Positions 17,737-26,904 of a stretch of 64,000 nucleotides of DNA are shown here, in pieces. This DNA comes from JBKECO01 sp047974745 (lineage in GTDB: Bacteria; Bacillota; Clostridia; Lachnospirales; Lachnospiraceae). The notes beneath the pieces were generated by a model. The model was not told where the DNA came from, ran no database searches, and was given only the letters and a program-made list of their open reading frames with translations. Made by a program: the position numbers and the translations under genes. Every line of letters starts with the position of its first letter. Positions within the stretch are counted from its first letter, which is position 1. The stretch lies in assembly GCA_047974745.1 (NCBI GenBank), contig JBKECO010000003.1, positions 248,001 to 312,000 of the forward strand, written 5' to 3'.

Positions 17737-20256
17737 CTATGATTCATTGTCACGGTTAAAAGAATCAAATTCATCAAGTGTCATTAAAATTTTTCTGGGT
17801 TTGGTTCCCTCTTCCGGACCAACTGCATGTACTTCTTCTAATTGCTCCATAATTCTTGCAGCTCTATTAAATCCAACCTTAAATTTACGCTGAATGGAGC
17901 CGATCGAGCCCTTCTCACTCTCAATCAGAAATCGTCCGACTTCCTCAAAAAGCACATCTCGCTCATCTAAATCATTCGTACTGCCAGAGATCGAAATACT
18001 TTCATCAGACTCTAGTCTGTCCTGGATATCCTGATTATATTGCGGCGCTTCATTTTGTTTCTTTATGAAGTCGACTACATTGGAGACTTCATGATCTGTA
18101 ACGAACGCACCCTGAACGCGTAAAGGTTTATTAAAATTCTGAGGAAAATAGAGCATATCTCCTTTGCCCAGCAGTTTTTCTGCTCCATTCATATCTAAAA
18201 TGGTTCGTGAATCAATTCCGGATGTAACTGAAAACGCGATTCTCGAAGGCATGTTGGCTTTGATCAGACCTGTGATTACATTCACTGACGGTCTCTGAGT
18301 TGCAATGATCAAATGTATGCCTGCAGCACGGGCAAGCTGAGCAAGTCGGCAGATCGCCTCCTCTACCTCTCCTGGTGCGACCATCATCAAGTCAGCTAAT
18401 TCGTCCACAATAATGACGATCTGTTTCATTAACGCCGGTCTCTCACCTGATTCCGAATCGGGCAGAGCTTCTATCTTCTTATTGTACCCTTTTAAATCTC
18501 TCACTCCATAGTCAGCAAACAATTTGTATCGAGTCGTCATTTCAAGGACTGCCCAGTTTAATGCTGCTGATGCTTTTTTTGGGTCCGTTACTACGGGTAT
18601 CATTAGATGTGGAATACCATTATAAACGCTTAACTCTACGACCTTTGGATCTATCATGATCAGACTGACTTCGTTCGGATCTGCTTTGAATAAGATACTC
18701 ATAATAATCGTGTTGATACAGACCGATTTACCGGAACCAGTTGCTCCGGCTATTAAAAGATGAGGCATCTTTGCAATATCAGCCACGATGACCTGTCCTC
18801 CAATATCTTTGCCCGCAGCAAAGGATATCCTGGAACTGTTTTTTTGAAATTCCTCAGATTCGATCAACTCTCGGAAGGATACCGTCACATTTTCTTTGTT
18901 CGGCACTTCAATTCCAATTGCAGCTTTGCCAGGGATAGGTGCTTCGATACGAATATCCGAGGCTGCAAGATTTAACTTGATATCATCTGCCAAATTAACG
19001 ATTTTGCTTACTTTAACGCCCATTTCAGGCTGAAGCTCATAGCGGGTCACAGTTGGACCACAGCTGATGGCATTAATTGTCACATTGACCCCAAAATTCT
19101 TTAAGGTCTGCTGTAATTTTGCAGCTGTATCTATATGCTGTCGACTATTTGTTTTAACAGCAGCTTTTACCTGATTCAGCAAATTGGGCGATGGTTTTAT
19201 ATAGGCTCGTATAGCCGGACTTTTACCTGTTTGTACTCCAATGGAATCAGAACCGGATGATGAACGTTGTGAGACAGGCGTGCTCAAAGGTGCTGCTCGC
19301 TCTACAGAGACTGGCTTCACGATTTCTTGCGGCTCTTCTATCAGAGCCTGCGTATTGTCGAAATCCTGAGATGGTTCGAATGAATCCAGATCATTATGAA
19401 ATATTTCATCCCTTATAATAGTATCCGTCATAATGGGATCCGCCTCAGAAACCTGTATTCTGGTCTCTTGGGATATTACAGGAATGTCTTTATAGCTGTC
19501 GATTTTAATTTCGCTTACATCTTCAGACTTGTTCGACATGCTTCGACTCAATTTCGTATCTTCTGCTACTCCTGCTACCTTCCGGTCAATTCTTTGTTGT
19601 CTTTTTTCCCTGGCTCTTTCACGCACATCATTTGCATGCCGTTTCGCATCTTCCCGTGCTGAGTCATATGCGATCTGACCATGCTGTGTCAGGAACAAAA
19701 GTATGGATCTTCCAGACATAAATACAAGTGAAATAATCATCATAACGAGTATGATAATAAAGCTGCCGAACTGACCAAAATTTGGTACGATGATCAGACA
19801 GATCAACGCACCTGCCATGCCCCCACCGGTGTGTGAGCTGGAACTTTGTTCGTATACCTGCTGTAACGTAAAGAGAAATTCATTTTTTTCTGTATTTGTG
19901 ACCAGCTCAAAAAATGCGCATATCATGATAAATAACACAATACAGGATATGATCTTGACCCAGGCATCCGTCAGCTCTTTGTTCAATAAGATAAAACAAA
20001 TTCCAAGAAATAAAAAGAGCGGAAAGATGTATGCCAGCCATCCAAAGATTCCAAAGAAGAATCCACTAGCTGCTGTACCAACTGTTCCGCCGATACCGAA
20101 ATTACTGATAGCAAGTAATATAGAAATTGCAAGGAGTATCCATATAAAAACTTCCTGTCGAAAAGAAATACCTCTTTTCTGTTGTTTTTTGTTTTTTGTT
20201 GTTGTGCGCGAGGCTGGCTTTTTTTTCCCTGAAGCCTTCTTATTTGTTGTTGCCAT
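17737..20256 (-). CDS. ftsK: DNA translocase FtsK/SpoIIIE
   Basis: 839-aa septal DNA pump. Four or so N-terminal membrane segments lie within residues 30-190, then a charged linker to about 370. The motor domain has Walker A GATGSGKS near residue 503 and Walker B IVIIVDELADLMM. The C-terminal winged-helix gamma domain (residues about 770-835, with IQRKFKVGFNRAARIMEQL) recognises polarised chromosomal sequences. The length fits SpoIIIE/FtsK of Firmicutes; sequence alone does not separate a division role from a sporulation one. It starts 12 bp after uppP. Confidence 0.95.
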   Translation of the reverse strand: MATTNKKASGKKKPASRTTTKNKKQQKRGISFRQEVFIWILLAISILLAISNFGIGGTVGTAASGFFFGIFGWLAYIFPLFLFLGICFILLNKELTDAWVKIISCIVLFIMICAFFELVTNTEKNEFLFTLQQVYEQSSSSHTGGGMAGALICLIIVPNFGQFGSFIIILVMMIISLVFMSGRSILLFLTQHGQIAYDSAREDAKRHANDVRERAREKRQQRIDRKVAGVAEDTKLSRSMSNKSEDVSEIKIDSYKDIPVISQETRIQVSEADPIMTDTIIRDEIFHNDLDSFEPSQDFDNTQALIEEPQEIVKPVSVERAAPLSTPVSQRSSSGSDSIGVQTGKSPAIRAYIKPSPNLLNQVKAAVKTNSRQHIDTAAKLQQTLKNFGVNVTINAISCGPTVTRYELQPEMGVKVSKIVNLADDIKLNLAASDIRIEAPIPGKAAIGIEVPNKENVTVSFRELIESEEFQKNSSRISFAAGKDIGGQVIVADIAKMPHLLIAGATGSGKSVCINTIIMSILFKADPNEVSLIMIDPKVVELSVYNGIPHLMIPVVTDPKKASAALNWAVLEMTTRYKLFADYGVRDLKGYNKKIEALPDSESGERPALMKQIVIIVDELADLMMVAPGEVEEAICRLAQLARAAGIHLIIATQRPSVNVITGLIKANMPSRIAFSVTSGIDSRTILDMNGAEKLLGKGDMLYFPQNFNKPLRVQGAFVTDHEVSNVVDFIKKQNEAPQYNQDIQDRLESDESISISGSTNDLDERDVLFEEVGRFLIESEKGSIGSIQRKFKVGFNRAARIMEQLEEVHAVGPEEGTKPRKILMTLDEFDSFNRDNES

Positions 20257-20268
20257 TACCCCTCCAAA

Positions 20269-21147
20269 TTATATGATAAAAAAATGTCCTATGATTGCAA
20301 CGCTGCCAATGATAAAACAATAAATTGCAAAATAGGTGAATTTTCTTTTTCTAACAATTATCAGCATTAGTTTCACACAAATATATCCGACGATGGCTGC
20401 CGTAAGCATTCCTGCCAAATAGAAAAGTATTTGATCCGGAGAATTCGAAACCAATGTGATATCCTTTAATTCTAGGATCAATGCACCAAGTATTGCAGGA
20501 ATCGACATGATAAAAGAATATTTTACAGCAAATTTTCGTTGAAAGCCACCAAAGAGACAAGCCGTTATGGTTGTTCCTGATCTGGAAAGTCCAGGTAGCG
20601 TAGCAACACCCTGACATATTCCTATAAAAAACGCGGAAGAATAGGATACTTGCTTTGGCGTTTTTATTCCTTCTGGAATTCTATCCGAAATAAGCAGAAG
20701 AATTCCGGTCACGATCAGGCAGACTCCAGGAACAATCAGCATGGCTGATGCTGCTTCCACTACGTCTGCAGCCACGAATCCAATAATACCTGTCGGAATC
20801 GTTGATACGATCACAAGAACGGCAAACTTCCGATAACCATTCCGTACGATTCTCCGATAATTCTCAGAAGAATGACGAAACATTTTTCGAATCAACACCA
20901 AAAAATTGTAAAAAATATCGATCAGAATGGAGATTCCCTCCAGCAGCAAATGAAAGATGTCCTTATAAAACACAATAAAAACTGCTATTAATGTTCCAAC
21001 ATGAAGCAGAACATTAAAAAGCATGCTTGTATCCGTTTCAATTCCCAGTAATATTTGTGCTATAGCAAGATGACCAGAGCTGCTGACCGGTAAGAATTCG
21101 GTCAGCCCCTGAATCAGGCCAAGTAGAATCGCCTGTAATAATGTCAT
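20269..21147 (-). CDS. uppP: Undecaprenyl-diphosphatase UppP/BacA
   Basis: 292-aa polytopic membrane enzyme recycling undecaprenyl pyrophosphate to the monophosphate for cell-wall synthesis; overproduction gives bacitracin resistance in other species. Catalytic regions are LTEFLPVSSSGH (about 15-27) and PGLSRSGTT (about 184-192). Seven or eight hydrophobic helices are visible. It is somewhat longer than E. coli BacA because of a basic loop around residues 85-105. It sits between glgA (10 bp upstream) and ftsK. Confidence 0.95.
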   Translation of the reverse strand: MTLLQAILLGLIQGLTEFLPVSSSGHLAIAQILLGIETDTSMLFNVLLHVGTLIAVFIVFYKDIFHLLLEGISILIDIFYNFLVLIRKMFRHSSENYRRIVRNGYRKFAVLVIVSTIPTGIIGFVAADVVEAASAMLIVPGVCLIVTGILLLISDRIPEGIKTPKQVSYSSAFFIGICQGVATLPGLSRSGTTITACLFGGFQRKFAVKYSFIMSIPAILGALILELKDITLVSNSPDQILFYLAGMLTAAIVGYICVKLMLIIVRKRKFTYFAIYCFIIGSVAIIGHFFII

Positions 21148-21157
21148 TGTTGTCCCC

Positions 21158-22609
21158 CTAGATTCCTAACAGATAGCGATAAAGATCCTCATATTTTTTC
21201 GTTGAAGCACCCCATGAAAAATCTTTTTCCATTCCACGTTCAACGATCTTGTTCCACCATCTTTTACGTTCAAAGAATGTATGTTTAGCATAATTGATAA
21301 CATTGAGCATGTCATAAGCGTTGTAATTCTGAAAAGAAAATCCATCCCCTATTCCTTCGTATTCATTGTAAGGAATGACAGTGTCTTTTAATCCGCCAGT
21401 CTCTCTTACGATTGGGACCGTTCCATAGCGAAATGAAATCAATTGTGTCAGTCCGCATGGCTCAAATCTGGATGGCATCAGAAATGCGTCTGCAGAGGCA
21501 TACAATTTATGTGCCAGATCTTCGGAATAGCAAATATTTGCAGAGACCTGATCGCCATATTTCCATGCGTAGTGACGGAACATATTTTCATATTGCACAT
21601 CACCAGTTCCAATAATCACGATCTGAGTAAACTCATCAACAAGCTGATCCATAATCGCAGCAATGAGATCAAGTCCCTTTTGATCAGTTAGTCTTGAAAT
21701 AAGACCGATCATGAATTTCTTCTTATCTACTGTAAGACCTAATTCACTTTGAAGACTCATTTTGTTCAGATGTTTCTTCTTTCTGAAATCTTCTATCGTA
21801 AAATTCTTTTCCATGAGCGGATCTGTAGCAGGATCATACATCTGATAATCAATGCCGTTTACAATGCCCTGCATATCCAGTCGCCTTGCGTATAACAATC
21901 CATTCAGACCTTCCCCATACTCTGTGGACTGGATTTCCTCGGCATAGGTTTCGCTGACTGTTGTTATATAGTCAGCATAGACCAGTCCGCCTTTTAGCAT
22001 ATTGGCATTTGACTTATATTCCAGTCTATCCGGTTTGAAGAGATTCGATGAAAATCCAGTCAGTCCCTGGAAAGTCTGAATATCCCAAACACCCTGAAAC
22101 TTCAAATTATGGATCGTCATTATAGATTTGATACCCCAGAAAAATCCATCTGCACTGAATTCATTTTTGAGATAAACAGGGATAAATCCTGTCTGCCAGT
22201 CATGACAATGAATCAGGTCAGGTCTAAAATCAATTAATGGCAACATGGAAAGTACAGCCTTATCAAAAAAGCAGAATTTCTCGATGTCCTGTCTGAAATC
22301 TCCATATGGCTGTGAACCTGTAAAATACTCTTCGTTATCAATAAAATAGTATGTGATTCCATTCCATACATACTGCAGGATGCCGACATACTTATTCTGG
22401 ATAAAACTGCCTGCGCTCATATAAAACTGGGTCACGAATTCAAACTCATCACGGTAGACGCTTGGAATACTGCTATAAGCAGGCAAAACAACTCGGACAT
22501 CCCATTCATCTTTAGACAATTCCTTTGGAAGTGCACCACAAACATCAGCCAGACCGCCTGTTTTGACAAAAGGAACACATTCGGATGCAGCAAATAAAAT
22601 TTTCTTCAA
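21158..22609 (-). CDS. glgA: Glycogen synthase (ADP-glucose)
   Basis: GT5 glycosyltransferase of 483 aa adding glucose from ADP-glucose to alpha-1,4-glucan. The N-terminal substrate loop K16-T-G-G-L20 is intact. HCHDWQTGFIPVY and the C-terminal PSRFEPCGLTQL region match bacterial GlgA. No other glycogen genes are in the window. It follows the zinc-ribbon/CFI-box gene by 11 bp and precedes uppP by 10 bp, so it sits in a mixed-function transcription unit. Confidence 0.95.
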   Translation of the reverse strand: MKKILFAASECVPFVKTGGLADVCGALPKELSKDEWDVRVVLPAYSSIPSVYRDEFEFVTQFYMSAGSFIQNKYVGILQYVWNGITYYFIDNEEYFTGSQPYGDFRQDIEKFCFFDKAVLSMLPLIDFRPDLIHCHDWQTGFIPVYLKNEFSADGFFWGIKSIMTIHNLKFQGVWDIQTFQGLTGFSSNLFKPDRLEYKSNANMLKGGLVYADYITTVSETYAEEIQSTEYGEGLNGLLYARRLDMQGIVNGIDYQMYDPATDPLMEKNFTIEDFRKKKHLNKMSLQSELGLTVDKKKFMIGLISRLTDQKGLDLIAAIMDQLVDEFTQIVIIGTGDVQYENMFRHYAWKYGDQVSANICYSEDLAHKLYASADAFLMPSRFEPCGLTQLISFRYGTVPIVRETGGLKDTVIPYNEYEGIGDGFSFQNYNAYDMLNVINYAKHTFFERKRWWNKIVERGMEKDFSWGASTKKYEDLYRYLLGI

Positions 22610-22620
22610 AATATACCTCC

Positions 22621-23583
22621 TTACTGAAAGTACCTGTCTTTTAACTGGTATACCATGGTTTCATATAAATATTCGCATTCTTCATTTTTGTCATTCTCGA
22701 TCAGCTTTATGCATGGAGAAAGGAATTCCTCCCAGATCTGCTTATAGATCTGAGTACTGTTAGGTTTCTTGTCAATATGTTTGACAATGGTAGGAGCAAC
22801 ATCATAATATTCTTTAATCAGTTCACACCCCTGTTCTGTATTCATCAAATAGTCATCCCGATAACTTCTTAGAACTGTAAGTTCATAGCATTGATCCGGT
22901 TTGTTCAGACTTTTGCAAACAGCAGTGGTGATATAACAAAATCTTTTCTTGAACCCGGAGTTGATCCGTTCAAATGAGGCTGGTTCTAAATTGGCTGATG
23001 GAAAGTGTTTTTTCCAGCTTCCAGCAATGACATCTGCAAAATGAATTAGAGATCGGTCATTTCCTTCCAACATCGCAGGAAAAAAATAAGTGACCATGAT
23101 CATATTGCAATCGAGTAATCGATCCTCCCTTTCTCTCTTCTTACTAAGTTCGTTTATATGGCCTTCCATTCTGGCAACGAATTCATCCGCAAGCTTCTGG
23201 TAAAACGCATCCGTCTCCTGTATCATGAATGCTGCATCTAATACAGCATTTAAGATATCCTCATATTTTTTGCAGTAATCCCTAAAATTAGGCTCATACA
23301 CTTTTCGATTAAATGTATTCATCGGATTCTTCACAGATAGGACCATATCTTCCATACCTTCGACTGCTTTGCTTCGCAGTTCTTCAAAAAGCACGGAATT
23401 AAATTCATTTTTCTTCTCAGCAACAATGTTGTCTGCTGGCTCCTGTTGTCCTCCCCCATCCAGATCAATTGCTTCTGCTGCAATGATCTTTGCACCACAG
23501 AACATACAAATAACTGAATCTCTGTCGGTGGGAATGTGCAAGATTTCCTTACATTCCGGACATTTCCCTTGTACAAATTCCAT
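22621..23583 (-). CDS. Zinc-ribbon protein with CFI-box-like C-terminal module, function unknown
   Basis: 320-aa soluble protein. The N-terminal zinc ribbon uses C8, C11, C26 and C29. A helical middle follows. Near residues 215-275 is a module with CYITTAVC, then LTVLRSYRDDYL, then IKEYYDVAPTIVKHI. That pattern resembles the CFI-box C-terminal domain, whose role is unknown. I set the start at the ATG at 23583 with GGAGG upstream; the frame to 23616 has no RBS. A terminator-like hairpin immediately precedes the RBS. The partner may be glgA downstream, but nothing ties the function to glycogen. Confidence 0.75.
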   Translation of the reverse strand: MEFVQGKCPECKEILHIPTDRDSVICMFCGAKIIAAEAIDLDGGGQQEPADNIVAEKKNEFNSVLFEELRSKAVEGMEDMVLSVKNPMNTFNRKVYEPNFRDYCKKYEDILNAVLDAAFMIQETDAFYQKLADEFVARMEGHINELSKKREREDRLLDCNMIMVTYFFPAMLEGNDRSLIHFADVIAGSWKKHFPSANLEPASFERINSGFKKRFCYITTAVCKSLNKPDQCYELTVLRSYRDDYLMNTEQGCELIKEYYDVAPTIVKHIDKKPNSTQIYKQIWEEFLSPCIKLIENDKNEECEYLYETMVYQLKDRYFQ

Positions 23584-23602
23584 AAAATCCTCCATGAAAT
23601 AT

Positions 23603-23637
23603 AAAAAACCCTGCATCTACTATGTCAGTAAATGCAG
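23603..23637 (-). terminator. Terminator-like hairpin after yebC, before the CFI-box gene RBS
   Basis: On the minus strand CTGCAG-type stem arms CTGCAT (23637-23632) and ATGCAG (23616-23611) with inner pairing, followed by GG and six T (23608-23603). It lies six bases past yebC and about 10 bases before the next RBS, so it would attenuate read-through into the glgA-uppP-ftsK run. Confidence 0.65.
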
Positions 23638-23643
23638 AATCTA

Positions 23644-24372
23644 TTACTCATCCCAGTTGTGGTAAATCTCCTGCACGTCATCATCTATCTCTAACAGATC
23701 TAATATCTTCTGCATGTTGTTCAGATCGATTTCATCTGTCAGTGTGACATAAGTTTGGGGAATCATAGTTACTTCTGCACTTGCCATAGGTATCTTTTCA
23801 TTTTCTAAAAATTCTCTCATCCCCGAAAACTCCACAGGCTCAATCAGGATCTCAAAGCTATCCTCTTCCTCTGTAAAATCCAAAGCACCTGCATCTAATA
23901 CCAGCATCATCAGATCATCAGGATCTACACTGCATTCTTCTTTATCGATGATGATCTGACCCTTTTCATCGAACATATAAGAAACACATCCTTGTGTCCC
24001 GATGGATCCTTGTCCTTTCGTAAAACAGTTCCTGACATTTGCTGCTGTTCGATTCTTATTATCTGTCAGTGCCTTTACTATAATTGCGGTGCCGCTTGGG
24101 CCATAGCCTTCATAGGTCACTTGTACATAATTGACTGTACCCATTTCACCCGAAGCCTTTTTAATGCCTCGTTCAATGGTATCATTTGGCATATTATTTG
24201 CTTTCGCCTTTGCAACGATATCTCTCAACTTACTATTGTTTGACGGGTCTGCTCCTCCCTCTTTCACTGCAATTGCGATTTCTCTTCCTATAATCGTAAA
24301 TATTTTTCCTCTTGCAGCATCATTTTTTTCTTTTTTATGCTTGATGTTGGCAAATTTGGAATGTCCCGACAT
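23644..24372 (-). CDS. yebC: YebC/PmpR family protein
   Basis: 242-aa protein of the YebC family, long annotated as a transcription regulator and in recent work linked to translation of polyproline stretches. The N-terminus MSGHSKFANIKHKK is the family signature; the usual Trp at position 7 is Phe here. The acidic C-terminus (DDDVQEIYHNWDE) is typical. It has its own promoter overlapping the end of the upstream CBS-domain gene, and a terminator-like hairpin after it. Confidence 0.95.
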   Translation of the reverse strand: MSGHSKFANIKHKKEKNDAARGKIFTIIGREIAIAVKEGGADPSNNSKLRDIVAKAKANNMPNDTIERGIKKASGEMGTVNYVQVTYEGYGPSGTAIIVKALTDNKNRTAANVRNCFTKGQGSIGTQGCVSYMFDEKGQIIIDKEECSVDPDDLMMLVLDAGALDFTEEEDSFEILIEPVEFSGMREFLENEKIPMASAEVTMIPQTYVTLTDEIDLNNMQKILDLLEIDDDVQEIYHNWDE

Positions 24373-24405
24373 AAAAAACCTCTTTTCTAAATATTCTTAA
24401 CTTTT

Positions 24406-24434
24406 ATTCTAACATTTTTACTCAATGCTTTCAA
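24406..24434 (-). promoter_or_regulatory. Predicted sigma-A promoter for yebC
   Basis: Minus strand TTGAAA (24434-24429), a 17-nt spacer, TAGAAT (24411-24406). The -35 overlaps the stop codon of the preceding gene. Confidence 0.65.
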
Positions 24435-25729
24435 GAATTATCAATTACGTCCGTTTCTTCCTCGCTATCCATTATTCTCGTAGCACGGACTCTTAAGATC
24501 ATCTTATTTTCAATTTTTAGTATTTCAAAAAGAAAACCATCCGTGCGAACACTGATCAAGTCGTCCTCAGCAGGTATTTTATTGATTTTTGAAATCAAAT
24601 ACCCGTTCAGTGTTTCGAATTCATCATCATTTTGTATTCCAAGTGTTTTGGCGACTTCTTCAAAATCCGCCAGTCCCTGAATGAGATAGGAATTGTCTCC
24701 ATTGCGCACGATCATTGTTTCGTCATCATCATGTTCGTCCTGAATATTCCCGACGATTTCTTCAATAATATCCTCCATCGTTACGATTCCTGAAGTCTGT
24801 CCGTATTCATCCACGACAATCATGATATGATTTTTTGCTTTTTGCATAGAACGGAATAATGAGCTTATTTTCCTGGTTTCTGGTATGAACTGTGTCTTGC
24901 TGATCAGTCGTTTTATTTCAAAAACATGCTGCTTAGAAATGGAATTATGAATACTGAATTCAAGAGCATCTTTGATATGTACGACACCGATGATGTTATC
25001 GATATCTTCGAGAAAAACAGGGTATCTGGAATAACTATTTGAAGTCATAAATTCGATCGCCTCTTCAAATGTCAGATTCCCATCCACGGCAGTGATCTGC
25101 TTTCTATGTGTCATAATATCTTTGGCTTCTGTATCACTGAATTCAAAAATATTATGAATCATTTCCACCTCACTTGCCTGTAGAACTCCTTGTTCATGCC
25201 CCTCTCTCACCATGGAAATGATTTCTTCTTCTGTGACATCACCTGGATTAGAAGTCGGATCCACACCAAAGATCGAAGTTACAAGGTTCGATAAAAGATT
25301 CAGAATCCAAAGAATAGGATATGCCAGTATAAATAGCAGATGATTGATATAAACCAGATGAAGTGACCAGGCTTGTGCTCTCCTACAAGCAATTTTCTGT
25401 GGAGTATAGACACCAAGCACAAGAAGCAGTATCCAGAAAATCAGCAATGCCGTCAAAGCCAAATACCCATCAAAGTATACGGATATCATAAATCCCGCTG
25501 TTATACTAAAGAGTACTAGATAACATTGTTTCATATGCACTCTGAATATTCTGTTATCAGCTAATTTTATAACTGTAAGTGCGTTTTTTTGATTTTGTCC
25601 TGCCATCTTTTCGATCGTTGATCTGTTAATATTGTCTATAGCTTTGGAAAATCCATTGAGCACAGCATAAAGGACAATAAATAAAAATAAAATTGCAATT
25701 GCAATCAACGGACTGATACCGTCGTCCAT
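24431..25729 (-). CDS. Hemolysin-family (CNNM/CBS/CorC) membrane protein
   Basis: 432-aa protein. Residues about 1-170 carry a DUF21/CNNM-type membrane domain with several hydrophobic helices. Two CBS domains follow at about 190-320 (IMTHRKQITAVDG and YGQTSGIVTMEDI). A C-terminal CorC_HlyC domain closes the protein (about 335-425). Relatives are implicated in magnesium or cobalt efflux; 'hemolysin' is a historical name. It follows alr by 17 bp and is probably the last gene of the nnrDE-alr unit. Confidence 0.88.
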   Translation of the reverse strand: MDDGISPLIAIAILFLFIVLYAVLNGFSKAIDNINRSTIEKMAGQNQKNALTVIKLADNRIFRVHMKQCYLVLFSITAGFMISVYFDGYLALTALLIFWILLLVLGVYTPQKIACRRAQAWSLHLVYINHLLFILAYPILWILNLLSNLVTSIFGVDPTSNPGDVTEEEIISMVREGHEQGVLQASEVEMIHNIFEFSDTEAKDIMTHRKQITAVDGNLTFEEAIEFMTSNSYSRYPVFLEDIDNIIGVVHIKDALEFSIHNSISKQHVFEIKRLISKTQFIPETRKISSLFRSMQKAKNHIMIVVDEYGQTSGIVTMEDIIEEIVGNIQDEHDDDETMIVRNGDNSYLIQGLADFEEVAKTLGIQNDDEFETLNGYLISKINKIPAEDDLISVRTDGFLFEILKIENKMILRVRATRIMDSEEETDVIDNS

Positions 25730-25746
25730 TCTTTTTCTCCTTTGAT

Positions 25747-26904
25747 TTACATTTGTTGATCTGGTTTTTGATCATGATGATAATATACTCTCGGCACACG
25801 TTTATTGATGTCGCAGGCAAGCTCATAATTAAAACGATCTGACATTCTTGCCAACTCCTCCATTGTAATTGCATGTTCTCCGTCTCTTCCCAGTAGAGTG
25901 ATTTCATCACCGATCCAAACATCTTGGATCCCTGAGATATCAACCATGAACTGATCCATGCAGATTCTACCACGAATCGGCGCTTTTTGACCATGTATTA
26001 GGACATAGCCAATGTTGGAAAGACTCCTGGGATACCCGTCACCATAACCCACAGGAACCGTGGCTATGGTTTCTTGCTGCGTCAGCGTATAGGTTCCGCC
26101 GTAACTGATACTTCTGCCTGATTCCAATTCCTTTATATGAACGATATGACTCTTGATCGACATAGCCGGCATGAGTGGACAAGTGAGCTGATCGACTTCA
26201 TCTGAAGGCCATAAGCCATACATAGCGATTCCTGCACGAACTAAATTCACATCGGAATTCGGCAGTTCTAAGATACCGGCACTATTCGAAATATGTCGAA
26301 ATGGAAAATTAACATTTCGCATCTGAAGCATTTGCTCCATTTTTTTAAAATGCTCCATCTGGCATTGGCTTTCTGTCTTGTCCTTTTCATCTGCTCGTGA
26401 AAAGTGGGTGAACAGACCATCAAGAACCAGTCCCGGCAATTTGGATATCTCAGCTATTTCATCTGCACTTGTTTCCGTTACCTGAAATCCTATTCGGCTC
26501 ATTCCTGTATCGATCTTGATATGGATCGAAACGCTTTTGTCTTGTTTTACTGCTTCATTGGATAGTGAATAGGCACTTTCCATGGAAAAAACGGTCGCAC
26601 TGATTTCATTTCGAATTACAGATTCATAATCATCAGGAAAAACATACCCTAAAATCAATATTGGCTTTGAAATCCCTGCTTCACGCAGTTCACAAGCCTC
26701 CTCTGCTGTCGCTGTAGCAAAACCATAAATGCAAGACATATCTTCTATATATTGTGCGATCGTGACAGCACCATGCCCATAACCATCAGTCTTTACAACG
26801 GCAATGATCTTTGTATCTGGATTCAGAATATGATGCATTGACGTCAGATTGAATTTAATTGCATCTAAGTCGATCGCAGCATATACTCTATTAAAAGTGC
26901 TCAT
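25747..26904 (-). CDS. alr: Alanine racemase
   Basis: 385-aa PLP enzyme producing D-alanine for peptidoglycan. The PLP lysine lies in VVKTDGYGHG near residue 39. The substrate-face motif RAGIAMYG and the catalytic Tyr region ISYGGTY are present, as is VPVGYGDGYPR. The start overlaps the stop of nnrDE by 4 bp (ATGA), a conserved neighbourhood in clostridia. Confidence 0.95.
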   Translation of the reverse strand: MSTFNRVYAAIDLDAIKFNLTSMHHILNPDTKIIAVVKTDGYGHGAVTIAQYIEDMSCIYGFATATAEEACELREAGISKPILILGYVFPDDYESVIRNEISATVFSMESAYSLSNEAVKQDKSVSIHIKIDTGMSRIGFQVTETSADEIAEISKLPGLVLDGLFTHFSRADEKDKTESQCQMEHFKKMEQMLQMRNVNFPFRHISNSAGILELPNSDVNLVRAGIAMYGLWPSDEVDQLTCPLMPAMSIKSHIVHIKELESGRSISYGGTYTLTQQETIATVPVGYGDGYPRSLSNIGYVLIHGQKAPIRGRICMDQFMVDISGIQDVWIGDEITLLGRDGEHAITMEELARMSDRFNYELACDINKRVPRVYYHHDQKPDQQM

